A stretch of 64,000 nucleotides of DNA from Erwinia phyllosphaerae (lineage in GTDB: Bacteria > Pseudomonadota > Gammaproteobacteria > Enterobacterales > Enterobacteriaceae), in the NCBI RefSeq assembly GCF_019132875.1, contig NZ_JAHSPF010000003.1, forward strand, positions 248,001-312,000, written 5' to 3'. Made by a program: the position numbers and the translations under genes. Positions 26,562-34,970 of the stretch are shown here, piece after piece; the stretch's first letter is position 1, and the number at the start of each line of letters is the position of its first letter. A model generated the notes under the pieces. That model worked only from the letters and a program-made list of their open reading frames with translations, was not told the DNA's origin and ran no database searches.

Positions 26562-26575
26562 TTGATCTGGATCAA
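26562..26575. promoter_or_regulatory. FNR box
   Basis: TTGAT-CTGG-ATCAA matches the FNR consensus TTGAT-N4-ATCAA at all ten positions. It lies about 180 bp upstream of the DASS start and about 390 bp upstream of the reductase start. Confidence 0.85.
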
Positions 26576-26755
26576 TAAATATTTCCCGCGCGTTTTATCT
26601 TTTTGCTGGAAACAGTGTTTCCGTTCTTTTTCTATTACCATTATTTTACATATCAGTCGGATTTTCTGCCGCCTCTATTTCCAGAAGACGGTTTTTGTAA
26701 AAATATCTATTTGTTTTTATTGGATTTATTTTTGGTAACAACCGGATATTGATTT

Positions 26756-26776
26756 TTGTTAACTATTGGTTAACAA
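26756..26776. promoter_or_regulatory. Perfect inverted repeat, possible response-regulator operator
   Basis: TTGTTAAC-TATTG-GTTAACAA. A third half-site copy, GGTAACAA, lies about 20 bp to the left. The arrangement suits a dimeric regulator; the DcuR-like protein encoded at 30797-31507 is the natural candidate, by position only. Confidence 0.5.
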
Positions 26777-26967
26777 TTAGCAGGGTGCCGACAGGGCATA
26801 AAATAAATAATTCATCGCACTACTTTCAAAACTTTATTAACTAAATTAACCGCAAAGATAAAAATTAAAATTGCTATATTTACTGCATGCAACAGGAACA
26901 GTCAGTTAATTAATTACGCTTCTTCTGTCACAGGGTTTAAAATTCCATCCTCCTGGAGTCGGTTATA

Positions 26968-29748
26968 ATGAATACGCTCACCCCGATCCTGAATCCGCTT
27001 ACGCTGCCCAATGGCGCGGTGCTGAAAAACCGTTTGCTGATGGCACCGATGACCACCTGTACCGGCTTTTATGACGGTACCGTCACCAGCGAGCTGGTAG
27101 AGTATTATCGCGATCGCGCAGGCAGCATCGGTACGGTGATCGTGGAGTGCGCCTTTATCGACCCGAAAGGACCTGCTTTTCCCGGCGCTATCGGCATTGA
27201 TAACGACAATAAAATCTCTGGCCTGTCCCGCATTGCTGACGCCATAAAATCGAAAGGTTCCAAAGCAATTTTGCAAATCTACCACGGCGGCAGAATGGTA
27301 GAGCCGGAACTGATTGGCGGCAGAACGCCGGTTGCGCCCAGCGCTATTGCCGCGCCGCGTGAAGGTGCCACGACGCCCACGGCACTGACAGGCGAAGAAG
27401 TTGAGGTCATGATCACCAAATTTGGCGATGCGGTAAACCGGGCCATCAAGGCGGGCTTCGATGGCGTTGAGCTTCACGGTGCTAACACTTATCTCATCCA
27501 GCAGTTCTACTCTCCTAACTCCAACCAGCGCGATGATAAATGGGGCGGCAGCCGCGACAACCGTACGCGCTTCCCGCTGGAAGTGCTTGAAATTACCCAT
27601 AAAATGGCCGAGCGCTTTGCTGATGATAACTTTATTATCGGCTACCGCTTCTCGCCGGAAGAGCTGGAGGTCCCGGGCATTCGCTTTGACGATACTCTGT
27701 ATCTGCTGGAGAAACTGGCGGCGCGCGGGCTGGACTATGTTCACTTCTCGGTAGGCCAGCTGTTACGGCCTTCCATTGTCGATACGCGCGATCCAACGCC
27801 GCTTATTACCAAATTTATTGCTCAGCGTTCAGCCACGCTGGCGAAGGTGCCGGTGATTGGCGTGGGCGGCGTGGTTAACAAGTCGGATGCCGAAAGCGCG
27901 CTGGAACACGGTTTTGATTTGGTAGCGATTGGTAAAGCCTGCATTGCCTATCCGGACTGGGCCGATCGCATCATCCACAACGATCGCCTTGAGCTTTATA
28001 TCGACAGCAACCGTCGCGAAGAGCTGAACATTCCTGAGCCGCTGTGGCGTTTCTCGCTGGTAGACGCGATGATCCGCGATACCAGCACTACCGGCCGCAA
28101 ATATAAGGCGGGTATCTATCAGGAAAAAGTCGAAGCCGAAGCGCTGAAGCTGAAAATCAACGTCGCGCTGGATACCGACCGTATTACCGATATCACGCTG
28201 GTGCCGGACGAAAGCCTGGACGTTGATTTCACCACCACCTTTGAGAACCTGCGTAGCCGTATCCTGGTTGCCAACAGCCCGCACGTGGATGCCGTCACTG
28301 GCGCTACCACGCAGAGTGAAGCGCTGAAAAAAGCGGTTTCGCGCGCGCTGGCGACCAGCAGCAAAGAGCACGTGATTGAAGAGGGCGGCAATCCGCAGGC
28401 ACCGCAGAGTTACGATGTGGTGGTGATTGGCAGCGGCGGCGCTGGCCTGGCCGCCGCTATCCAGGCGCATGATGAAGGCGCTCGCGTGGCAATTATTGAA
28501 AAAATGCCGACCATCGGCGGCAACACCATTAAAGCCTCCGTGGGCATGAACGCGGCGGAAACCCGCTTCCAGAAGCTGAAAGGCATTAAGGACAGTAAAG
28601 AGCTGTTCTACCAGGAAACGCTGAAGGGTGGACAGTTTAAAAATAATCCGGTGCTGCTGAAAGAGTTTGTCGAGCTGGCCCCGGACGCTATTGAATGGCT
28701 GGCAGCGAAGGGCATCGAGCTGAACGATATTACTATCACCGGCGGGATGAGCATTGACCGTACGCACCGTCCGGCTGACCGTTCAGCGGTAGGGGGCTTT
28801 TTAATCAGCGGACTGGTGAAAAATATTAACCAGCGCGGCATTGAGGTACTGCTGGAAACCACCGTAGCGGAAATCATTATGGACGGCGATAAAGTGGCCG
28901 GGGTCAAAGTGGTGGATGAATATAACGACAGCCGCATCCTTAACGCCAGTAGCGTTATTGTGGCAACCGGCGGCTTCAGCGCCAACCGGGAAATGGTGGT
29001 TAAGTATCGCCCTGAGCTGGATGGGTTTGTCACCACCAACCATAAGGGCGCAACCGGCAGCGGCATTGCGCTGCTGGAAAAAGCGGGCGCGGGCACGGTT
29101 GATATGGGCGAAATCCAGATTCACCCGACCGTTGAACAAACCACCTCATACCTGATTTCCGAGGCGATTCGCGGCGGTGGGGCGATTCTGGTGAGCCAGG
29201 CCGGACACCGTTTCTGTAACGAGATGAACACGCGCGACAAAGTGTCGGCGGATATCATCGCTCTGCCGGAAAAAAGCGCCTGGGTGATTTTTGACGAGCA
29301 GGTCAGGCTGAATAACAAAGCGGCAGATGAGTATATCGCCAAAGGCTTTGTGGTTAGCGCGCCGTCACCGCACGAGCTGGCCGTGAAGCTGAATATGGAT
29401 TTCCATGCGCTGCTGGCCACGCTGGAACGTTACAACCTGTTTGTTGAGCGGCAAAACGATGAGGACTTCGGTCGCCAGACCGCGCTGCGTCATCCGCTTA
29501 ACCAGGGGCCGTTTTATGCGATACGCATCGCGCCTGGCGTTCATCACACCATGGGCGGCGTGACCATCAACAGCGATACCGCCGTGCTCAATACGCAGCA
29601 GCAGCCGATTGCAGGCGCGTGGGCGGCGGGAGAAGTGGTCGGCGGTATCCACGGCGGTAACCGCATCGGCGGCAACGCTATCGCCGACATTATCATCTTC
29701 GGCAAGCTGGCAGGACATAACGCGGCGGCCTGGGCAATGAAGCGCTGA
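26968..29748 (+). CDS. NADH-type soluble fumarate reductase (OYE, FMN_bind and FAD domains)
   Basis: A 926-residue cytoplasmic flavoprotein with three modules: an old-yellow-enzyme-like NADH:flavin oxidoreductase (about 1-365), an FMN_bind domain (about 380-455) and a fumarate reductase FAD domain (about 483-926). The flavinylation motif DAVTGAT (441-447) marks Thr447 as the site of covalent FMN. The Rossmann motif GSGGAG is at 488-493, and HTMGGVTI and GNRIGGNA lie near the end. The architecture is that of the Klebsiella NADH:fumarate oxidoreductase; related enzymes reduce urocanate or acrylates, so fumarate is favoured mainly by the neighbouring fumarase and DcuSR-like genes. There is no signal peptide and no haem-binding CxxCH domain. 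Confidence 0.88.
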   Translation: MNTLTPILNPLTLPNGAVLKNRLLMAPMTTCTGFYDGTVTSELVEYYRDRAGSIGTVIVECAFIDPKGPAFPGAIGIDNDNKISGLSRIADAIKSKGSKAILQIYHGGRMVEPELIGGRTPVAPSAIAAPREGATTPTALTGEEVEVMITKFGDAVNRAIKAGFDGVELHGANTYLIQQFYSPNSNQRDDKWGGSRDNRTRFPLEVLEITHKMAERFADDNFIIGYRFSPEELEVPGIRFDDTLYLLEKLAARGLDYVHFSVGQLLRPSIVDTRDPTPLITKFIAQRSATLAKVPVIGVGGVVNKSDAESALEHGFDLVAIGKACIAYPDWADRIIHNDRLELYIDSNRREELNIPEPLWRFSLVDAMIRDTSTTGRKYKAGIYQEKVEAEALKLKINVALDTDRITDITLVPDESLDVDFTTTFENLRSRILVANSPHVDAVTGATTQSEALKKAVSRALATSSKEHVIEEGGNPQAPQSYDVVVIGSGGAGLAAAIQAHDEGARVAIIEKMPTIGGNTIKASVGMNAAETRFQKLKGIKDSKELFYQETLKGGQFKNNPVLLKEFVELAPDAIEWLAAKGIELNDITITGGMSIDRTHRPADRSAVGGFLISGLVKNINQRGIEVLLETTVAEIIMDGDKVAGVKVVDEYNDSRILNASSVIVATGGFSANREMVVKYRPELDGFVTTNHKGATGSGIALLEKAGAGTVDMGEIQIHPTVEQTTSYLISEAIRGGGAILVSQAGHRFCNEMNTRDKVSADIIALPEKSAWVIFDEQVRLNNKAADEYIAKGFVVSAPSPHELAVKLNMDFHALLATLERYNLFVERQNDEDFGRQTALRHPLNQGPFYAIRIAPGVHHTMGGVTINSDTAVLNTQQQPIAGAWAAGEVVGGIHGGNRIGGNAIADIIIFGKLAGHNAAAWAMKR

Positions 29749-29786
29749 TAAGCGACGGCGGGGCATCAGCTCCGCCGTTCTGCATG

Positions 29787-29812
29787 AATGCCAGTCGGAC
29801 GCTGGCATTTTG
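29787..29812 (+). terminator. Hairpin between reductase and apbE genes
   Basis: An 8-bp stem AATGCCAG / CTGGCATT with a 7-nt loop followed by TTTG lies in the 111-bp gap. It could partly terminate transcription, giving less ApbE than reductase. Confidence 0.55.
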
Positions 29813-29859
29813 CCGTTCCGGCGTTGCATACTGGCGACCACCATGCTCCAGAGGGAAAG

Positions 29860-30816
29860 ATGATGAGGCTTTGCGCTTATGATGCGGTACTGATGGGGTC
29901 GCCCGTACAGCTTAAGCTGGCCGGGCACGACGAAAAACTGGCCGCCAACGTTTTCCGCCTGATTAAGCAGCAGGAAAACCTGTTTACCGTTAACCGCTCG
30001 CCTTCCGAAGTGATGGCCGTCAACCAGGCGGCAGGCAAGCAGCCTGTTGCGGTCAGCGCGCCCGTCTTTGCTCTGATTAAACGCGCCAGAGAAGTCAGCC
30101 TGCTGCCGGAGAGCTGTTTCAATTTTGCGATTGGCCCGTTAGTGAAGCGCTGGAAGATCGGTTTTCAGGGCGACAGCGTGCCACCAGCAGAAGAGATTAA
30201 CGCGCTGCTGGCGTTAACCGATCCCGCCTGTGTCGTGCTGGATGAACGGCAGCAAACGGTATTTCTCACCCGGCCCGGCATGGAGATTGACCTTGGTGCG
30301 ATTGCCAAAGGCTATATCGCCGATCGCGTCAGGGACTATTTGCTGCAGCAGGGCTGCGACTGCGGATTAATCAATCTTGGCGGCAACGTGCAGACGCTTA
30401 ACGCGCCGGAAGGCCAGCAGGCGTGGGCTATCGGCCTGAAGGTGCCGTTTTCTTCGCCGGAAGCGCTAATCGGCACGGTAAGCGTCAGCAACAGGTCGGT
30501 AGTAACATCCGGGATTTATGAACGCTACTTTGAACAGCATGGCCGTCTTTACCATCATATTCTCAACCCGCGTACCGGCTATCCGCTCGACAACGAGCTG
30601 CTGAGCGTCACCGTGATTGCCGATAACTCGACAGACTGCGATATTTTCACCACGCTGCTTTACGGCATGGGCGTTGAAAAGGGCCTCGCTTATCTTGCGG
30701 CGTATCCGCAAATTGAGGCCATTTTCGTCACTAAAGATCGCCAGGTTGTGCTCTCTGCGCCGCTGCAGTTTCAGCAGCTGGACGAGCGCTATACCGTTAC
30801 TGACAGTACTGCCTGA
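29860..30816 (+). CDS. apbE: FAD:protein FMN transferase ApbE
   Basis: A Mg-dependent flavin transferase of 318 residues that attaches FMN from FAD to a Thr in D-x-x-T/S-G-A-T/S motifs. Family patterns are MGSPVQLKL near the start, LGAIAKGYIADRV, LINLGGNV and HHILNPRTGYPLD near the end. There is no lipobox or signal peptide, so it acts in the cytoplasm, matching a cytoplasmic target: the reductase just upstream, which carries that motif. ATG 29860 is chosen because GAGGG lies five bases before it; an upstream ATG at 29788 falls inside the hairpin. Its 3' end overlaps that of the convergent response regulator by 20 bp. Confidence 0.92.
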   Translation: MMRLCAYDAVLMGSPVQLKLAGHDEKLAANVFRLIKQQENLFTVNRSPSEVMAVNQAAGKQPVAVSAPVFALIKRAREVSLLPESCFNFAIGPLVKRWKIGFQGDSVPPAEEINALLALTDPACVVLDERQQTVFLTRPGMEIDLGAIAKGYIADRVRDYLLQQGCDCGLINLGGNVQTLNAPEGQQAWAIGLKVPFSSPEALIGTVSVSNRSVVTSGIYERYFEQHGRLYHHILNPRTGYPLDNELLSVTVIADNSTDCDIFTTLLYGMGVEKGLAYLAAYPQIEAIFVTKDRQVVLSAPLQFQQLDERYTVTDSTA

Positions 30817-31507
30817 GCAGACCGGCATATTCAGCCTGCAGGCGATAGCGATAAACGGGTCGGCCGGTCGCCCCATAGTGAATGCTGGTAAACAGGATAT
30901 TGCACTGCGCCAGCCAGATAAGATATTTACGACAGGAGACGCGCGAAATATTCACGGCGGCGGCCAGATCGTCGGTGGAGAATTCGTCGTCCGGATGCGC
31001 GTCAATCCACTGGCACAGCGTGCGCAGCGTCTGCGGCGTTAAGCCTTTTGGCAGCTTCTTGCCGTCGCCCGCTACCCGGTCGCCGTGGATCAGCTTGTCT
31101 ACGTCCGCCTGCTGATAGTAATGCTGTCCCTCCATCAACGCCTTTCTGCGTCGCCAGCCAGTCAACGCCTCTTCAAAGCGCGGAAACTGGAAAGGTTTGA
31201 TCAGATAATCTACCACGCCGTAATGCAACGACTGCCGGATGGTTTCGGCATCGGCAGCGGAAGAGATGACGATAACGTCCACCGCGCGTTTTGCCTGGCG
31301 CAGCACGGGCAGCAGATCGAGACCGTTATCCTGCTGAAGATAGATATCTAACAAAACGAGATCGTATTCGCCTTGCAGCGCCATCTCTTTCGCCTGCTGC
31401 AGGGTTGCAGCGATACCGCCGCAGCTAAAGCCTTCCAGCTGGCCGATATAACAGCGGTTCAGCTCTGCAACCATGGCGTCATCGTCGACGACTAATACGT
31501 TAATCAT
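30797..31507 (-). CDS. DcuR/CitB/DpiA-family response regulator
   Basis: A 236-residue two-component regulator. The receiver domain has the acidic pair at 8-10 (VVDDD), phosphoacceptor Asp54 (LVLLDIYL) and Lys104 (YLIKPF). The C-terminal part has the LP-rich linker (KLPKGLTPQTL) and helix-turn-helix (STDDLAAAVNISRVSCRKYL) of the CitB class. It overlaps the sensor gene by four bases (ATGA), so the two are cotranslated. It probably activates the C4-dicarboxylate genes next to it; E. coli DcuR is the model. Confidence 0.9.
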   Translation of the reverse strand: MINVLVVDDDAMVAELNRCYIGQLEGFSCGGIAATLQQAKEMALQGEYDLVLLDIYLQQDNGLDLLPVLRQAKRAVDVIVISSAADAETIRQSLHYGVVDYLIKPFQFPRFEEALTGWRRRKALMEGQHYYQQADVDKLIHGDRVAGDGKKLPKGLTPQTLRTLCQWIDAHPDDEFSTDDLAAAVNISRVSCRKYLIWLAQCNILFTSIHYGATGRPVYRYRLQAEYAGLLRQYCQ

Positions 31508-33114
31508 GCGCTTTTGCTTCCTCTGTCCCAGGGCAGTTGTACAAAAAATTGCGTATAAACGCCGGGCTCGGACTCTACAATAATTTTCCCGCCAAGGCTT
31601 TCAGTTTGTTGTTTTGCCAGAAATAATCCCACGCCGCGATTTTCACCCTTAGTGGAGACGCCCTTAGCGAAAATAGCCTCCAGCCGATCGGGCGGAATGC
31701 CCGGCCCATCGTCGCTGACCACGCAGGCCAGCCAGCCGTTCTGATAGTGCAGCAGCACGCTGATTTCGCCTTCGGCCTCGTCATCCGCGGCATCCAGCGC
31801 GTTTTCAATCAGGTTGCCCAGTACGGTAATCAGCGTGGCAGTTTGCTGCTCGCTTCCGCTGTCCGGCAGCAGGCTATCGTTACTGATGGTCAGCTGGTGG
31901 CCCCGGTCTGCCGCATGACTCATCTTGCTTAACAGAAAACCGGCGATCACCGGCGATTTGATTTTTGCCATCAGTGAACCGATTTCTGCCTGGTAGTTGC
32001 TGGCGGTTTTCAGAATGTAGCTTTCCAGCTGCCGATAGTCTTTTAAATGCAGCAGGCCGAGAATGACATGCAGCTTGTTCATAAATTCGTGCGAGCGCTC
32101 ACGCAGCGCATCGACATAGTTCACCATACCGTCAAGCCGCTGGATAAGCTGGCTAACTTCGGTTTTGTCCCTGAAGGTGCAGACCGCGCCGGTAATGCCG
32201 CTTTTACCGCGTAGCGGCATGGTATTGCTGATTAAGATACGCCCGGCAAAGTGAATCTCTTCATCGCGCAAGGGCGTACCGCTTCTTACTACCTGACGCA
32301 AATTATCTATTAACGGGCCAGGCGCGTCGTTGACCGCCTGTACCGTGTCGCTGAGTAGCTCTTGTGCGGTACGGTTAATCAACGTTACCTGCGCCTGTTC
32401 ATCCACGGCAATCACGCCTTCTTTTAGCGATTGCAGCATTGCCTGGCGCTGCCTGAACAGCATGGAGATCTCATAGGGTTCCAGCCCGGAGAGAACGCGG
32501 CGGGATGCTTTGACCAGGCAGTAAGTGCCTATTGCGCCAGCCAGCACGCCAAACAGCACCGTCCACAGAATAGACCAGCGGCTGCGCCCAATCTGCTGCG
32601 CAACTTCACTGAGCGATATCCCCACCGCCACGACGCCAATTTGCCGCTGCTGTTGGTCATAAACCGGGGTGAAAACCCGTAGCGCCGGTTCCAGCTGGCC
32701 ACGGTTGACCGACACGTTTTCATGACCAGCCAGCGCCGGTTGCAGATCGTCGCCAATAAAATGGCGGTTGATTGCCGCTTTATTGGGATGCGAATAGCGA
32801 ATGCCGTCCATGTTGGTCACCACTACAAACAGCAGATGATTGCTTTGCTGTACGGCCAGCGTCACGGGCTGGATAATATTGCGGTCGGCTGGCAGCAGTA
32901 AAGCACGCTGCACATCGGGAGAATCGGCCAGCGTGCGCGCTACGGCCAGCGCTTTATCCTGTACGCTGGCGCGCGTGATATGGCTTATCTGGAAAAAATA
33001 GAACAGATGCACAATCAGCAGCACGGCGGCAATGACCGCGCCAACCATCAGGCTAACCGAGGTGCTGAGCTTCATCGGGCGTTTGCGGGTTGGGTAAGAG
33101 TGCTGCGAGTCCAT
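31504..33114 (-). CDS. DcuS/CitA-family sensor histidine kinase
   Basis: A 536-residue membrane sensor. TM1 (about 17-41) and TM2 (about 181-202) flank a periplasmic PAS domain; a cytoplasmic PAS, the H-box with His342 (RSHEFMNKLH) and an ATPase domain (ENALDA, DDGPGIPP, KGENRGVGLFL) follow. Arg106 and His109 in the RYSHP motif, and Arg146 and Phe148 in LRVFTP, align with the fumarate/malate ligands of DcuS (R107, H110, R147, F149 as I recall), so an external C4-dicarboxylate is the likely signal. It partners the response regulator that overlaps its 3' end. Confidence 0.9.
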   Translation of the reverse strand: MDSQHSYPTRKRPMKLSTSVSLMVGAVIAAVLLIVHLFYFFQISHITRASVQDKALAVARTLADSPDVQRALLLPADRNIIQPVTLAVQQSNHLLFVVVTNMDGIRYSHPNKAAINRHFIGDDLQPALAGHENVSVNRGQLEPALRVFTPVYDQQQRQIGVVAVGISLSEVAQQIGRSRWSILWTVLFGVLAGAIGTYCLVKASRRVLSGLEPYEISMLFRQRQAMLQSLKEGVIAVDEQAQVTLINRTAQELLSDTVQAVNDAPGPLIDNLRQVVRSGTPLRDEEIHFAGRILISNTMPLRGKSGITGAVCTFRDKTEVSQLIQRLDGMVNYVDALRERSHEFMNKLHVILGLLHLKDYRQLESYILKTASNYQAEIGSLMAKIKSPVIAGFLLSKMSHAADRGHQLTISNDSLLPDSGSEQQTATLITVLGNLIENALDAADDEAEGEISVLLHYQNGWLACVVSDDGPGIPPDRLEAIFAKGVSTKGENRGVGLFLAKQQTESLGGKIIVESEPGVYTQFFVQLPWDRGSKSA

Positions 33115-33185
33115 GATCGTTCCCTGACTGTTTCGGAGCGAACAATATAGCGCGTTCGCGCGAGCAAGGCAGTGAAATGATGAAG

Positions 33186-33432
33186 GCTACGCCTCAGACT
33201 GCTGACAAACTTATAAAACATCAGGTCGCGTTCAGGCCAGTGAATAGCTGCAGAGGCCGACCGGAACACGGACACGCCGTGAAATCGTCCATGATGGCTC
33301 GTTTGGCGCGTCCATGCGCCAAAACGGTCCGGTTATCCGGTCGGCCTCCGCTGCCAAAAAGCTACGGTGTTGCTTTAAAAAATGCCGGAACGCACGGACT
33401 GTCCAGGTTTGTCAGCAGTATGAGGCTGCGCC
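33186..33432. repeat. Foldback element with nested inverted repeats
   Basis: Outer arms 33186-33210 and 33407-33432 match over about 22 of 26 bases (CTGCTGACAAAC paired with GTTTGTCAGCAG). Inner arms 33254-33265 and 33336-33347 share AGGCCGACCGGA. The core 33302-33323 is a perfect hairpin TTTGGCGC / GCGCCAAA. No reading frame is convincing. It fills the gap between the sensor kinase start and the MscS gene end. The outer motif recurs near 35969. Confidence 0.8.
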
Positions 33433-33496
33433 TGTATTGCTGTTTTTCATCTCAGGCTAAGTGGCCCGAACAGATAAGCCTGCCGGGCCGCTAATT

Positions 33497-34606
33497 TTAT
33501 GCGCGCTTTTGCTCAGCTAAGGCCGGGAAAGCCGTATCGCTGTCGGTAAAGGTAACAAAACGGTGCGGGCCAGCCAGCCCAATTCCGGTCTCTTCCAGAT
33601 ACTCCTTGATGCATAAATTAATCTCCTGCTGAACATCCATATACTGGTTGTAATCGGAGAATTTCAGGATATGCACTACTTCAAACATGATTCTGTCGGA
33701 CTCAAAAGAGGAAAGATGCGCGCGGTCGAACCTTGTCTTATCAATCTTGCTGATGACGCCTTCAATCATCGGCCCAATCTGGCGTAGTTGCTCTGCCGTG
33801 GTAGCCAGCGGCACGCCGAAATTAAACACGATACGGCGCGTCTGCATTCTTTTGTAATTATGGATGGTCTGCTGTAGCAAAATCGCGTTGGCGCAAACAA
33901 TCTGCTCACCGCTCAGGCTGCGGATCCGCGTGGTTTTTAAACCAATATGCTCAATAGTGCCGGAAACGTCGTTAAAGACCACAAAGTCGCCAATTTCAAA
34001 AGGTTTATCAATCCCGATGGAAAGCGAGGCAAACAGGTCGCTTAAAACGGTCTGCACCGCCAGCGCAATAGCAATACCCCCAACGCCAAGACTGGCCACC
34101 AGCGCGGTGATATTAACGCCCGCGTTTGCCAGAATCGACAGGATCATAATCGACCAGACCAGCGCCCTCAGTAACAGCCCAAGAATAATGGTGGTTACCG
34201 GATTACGGTGAGAGTCGGGGCCGGAGCTGGTCAGCGAGTAGCGCAGCCAGGACTGCACGGTCTGATCCAGCCAGAGCGCAATTTGCAGCGCCAGCACCAG
34301 GAACCAGGCGTGCGGAATAGTGCCGCTGACGTTGCCGGGCAGCACGATAAACTGCAGGCTGAATAAAAAAGAAGCAAAGAAAATCAGCGAGACGCGGGTT
34401 CTTTTCAGCACGTCCAGAAAGACTTTGTGCATGACGCGGTTTTCATGGTTAGCAGACCACCGGGAAATGCGCTTTTGCAGCAGCGAAATGACTTTTTTGA
34501 TCACCAGGAAAGTGACAGCAGTAATCACCACCACTAAAAGAATGTTACCCCAGAATGTCACTGACGTAATTAAGTGCAAATAATTTGTATGAAAAACTTC
34601 TTTCAC
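33497..34606 (-). CDS. MscS-family mechanosensitive channel
   Basis: A 369-residue inner-membrane channel protein. There are four or five hydrophobic segments, the last being the pore helix with the glycine/alanine pattern ALVASLGVGGIAIALAVQ, followed by DLFASLSIGIDKPFEIGDFV, the beta domain entry typical of the family. It opens under membrane tension to release solutes after osmotic down-shock, or conducts small ions slowly in YbdG/YnaI-like members. GTG 34606 is chosen because AAAGGAGG lies just upstream; the frame continues to 34666 without a start signal. Monocistronic. Confidence 0.9.
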   Translation of the reverse strand: MKEVFHTNYLHLITSVTFWGNILLVVVITAVTFLVIKKVISLLQKRISRWSANHENRVMHKVFLDVLKRTRVSLIFFASFLFSLQFIVLPGNVSGTIPHAWFLVLALQIALWLDQTVQSWLRYSLTSSGPDSHRNPVTTIILGLLLRALVWSIMILSILANAGVNITALVASLGVGGIAIALAVQTVLSDLFASLSIGIDKPFEIGDFVVFNDVSGTIEHIGLKTTRIRSLSGEQIVCANAILLQQTIHNYKRMQTRRIVFNFGVPLATTAEQLRQIGPMIEGVISKIDKTRFDRAHLSSFESDRIMFEVVHILKFSDYNQYMDVQQEINLCIKEYLEETGIGLAGPHRFVTFTDSDTAFPALAEQKRA

Positions 34607-34970
34607 ACGGCCTCCTTTTATTCTGAATGGGTAAGGGGGTAATTGTAGTCGAGGATTGACGAGCAATGAGCACGGTCAACTGTTTGATCGGCAGGTGGTT
34701 TACTGAAGGGAACCTGTGCCTGGCATAACAATGGTCAAAAATCATCTTGCGTTACCGTCTACCATAACCTCGGTTCTGGAACAGCGCTCTGATGAGCCAG
34801 CCCCGCTTTTATTTCCGCGCGGTGACGGACTGTCGCAATCAGCCGCAAGCGGGGAACGGCGAAAGTTTCCCGCTGCCCGCCGTCACTGAAATCTACGCCG
34901 CTACTCTTACCGGACGATTTTAAAAGCCGTCTACACTTATCCATACGGCAGAGTAACGGAGATAAAATCA
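34607..34970. other. Divergent intergenic region
   Basis: About 360 bp between the MscS-like gene (minus) and the MBL gene (plus). No gene or clear operator. Weak inverted GC-rich segments around 34845-34890. Confidence 0.4.

Larger units (their letters stand above)
26384..26967. promoter_or_regulatory. Divergent control region of the fumarate module
   Basis: About 580 bp of AT-rich DNA between the DASS/fumarase operon (minus) and the fumarate reductase gene (plus). It contains a perfect FNR box (26562-26575) and a perfect 8-5-8 inverted repeat (26756-26776). No reading frame is seen. Its length and symmetry suggest shared anaerobic and substrate-responsive control of both operons. Confidence 0.7.

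Noticed and set aside
27829-28767. Long antisense frame of over 300 codons within the fumarate reductase gene
   Set aside because: It mirrors the codon bias of the true gene; no start signal and no protein family.
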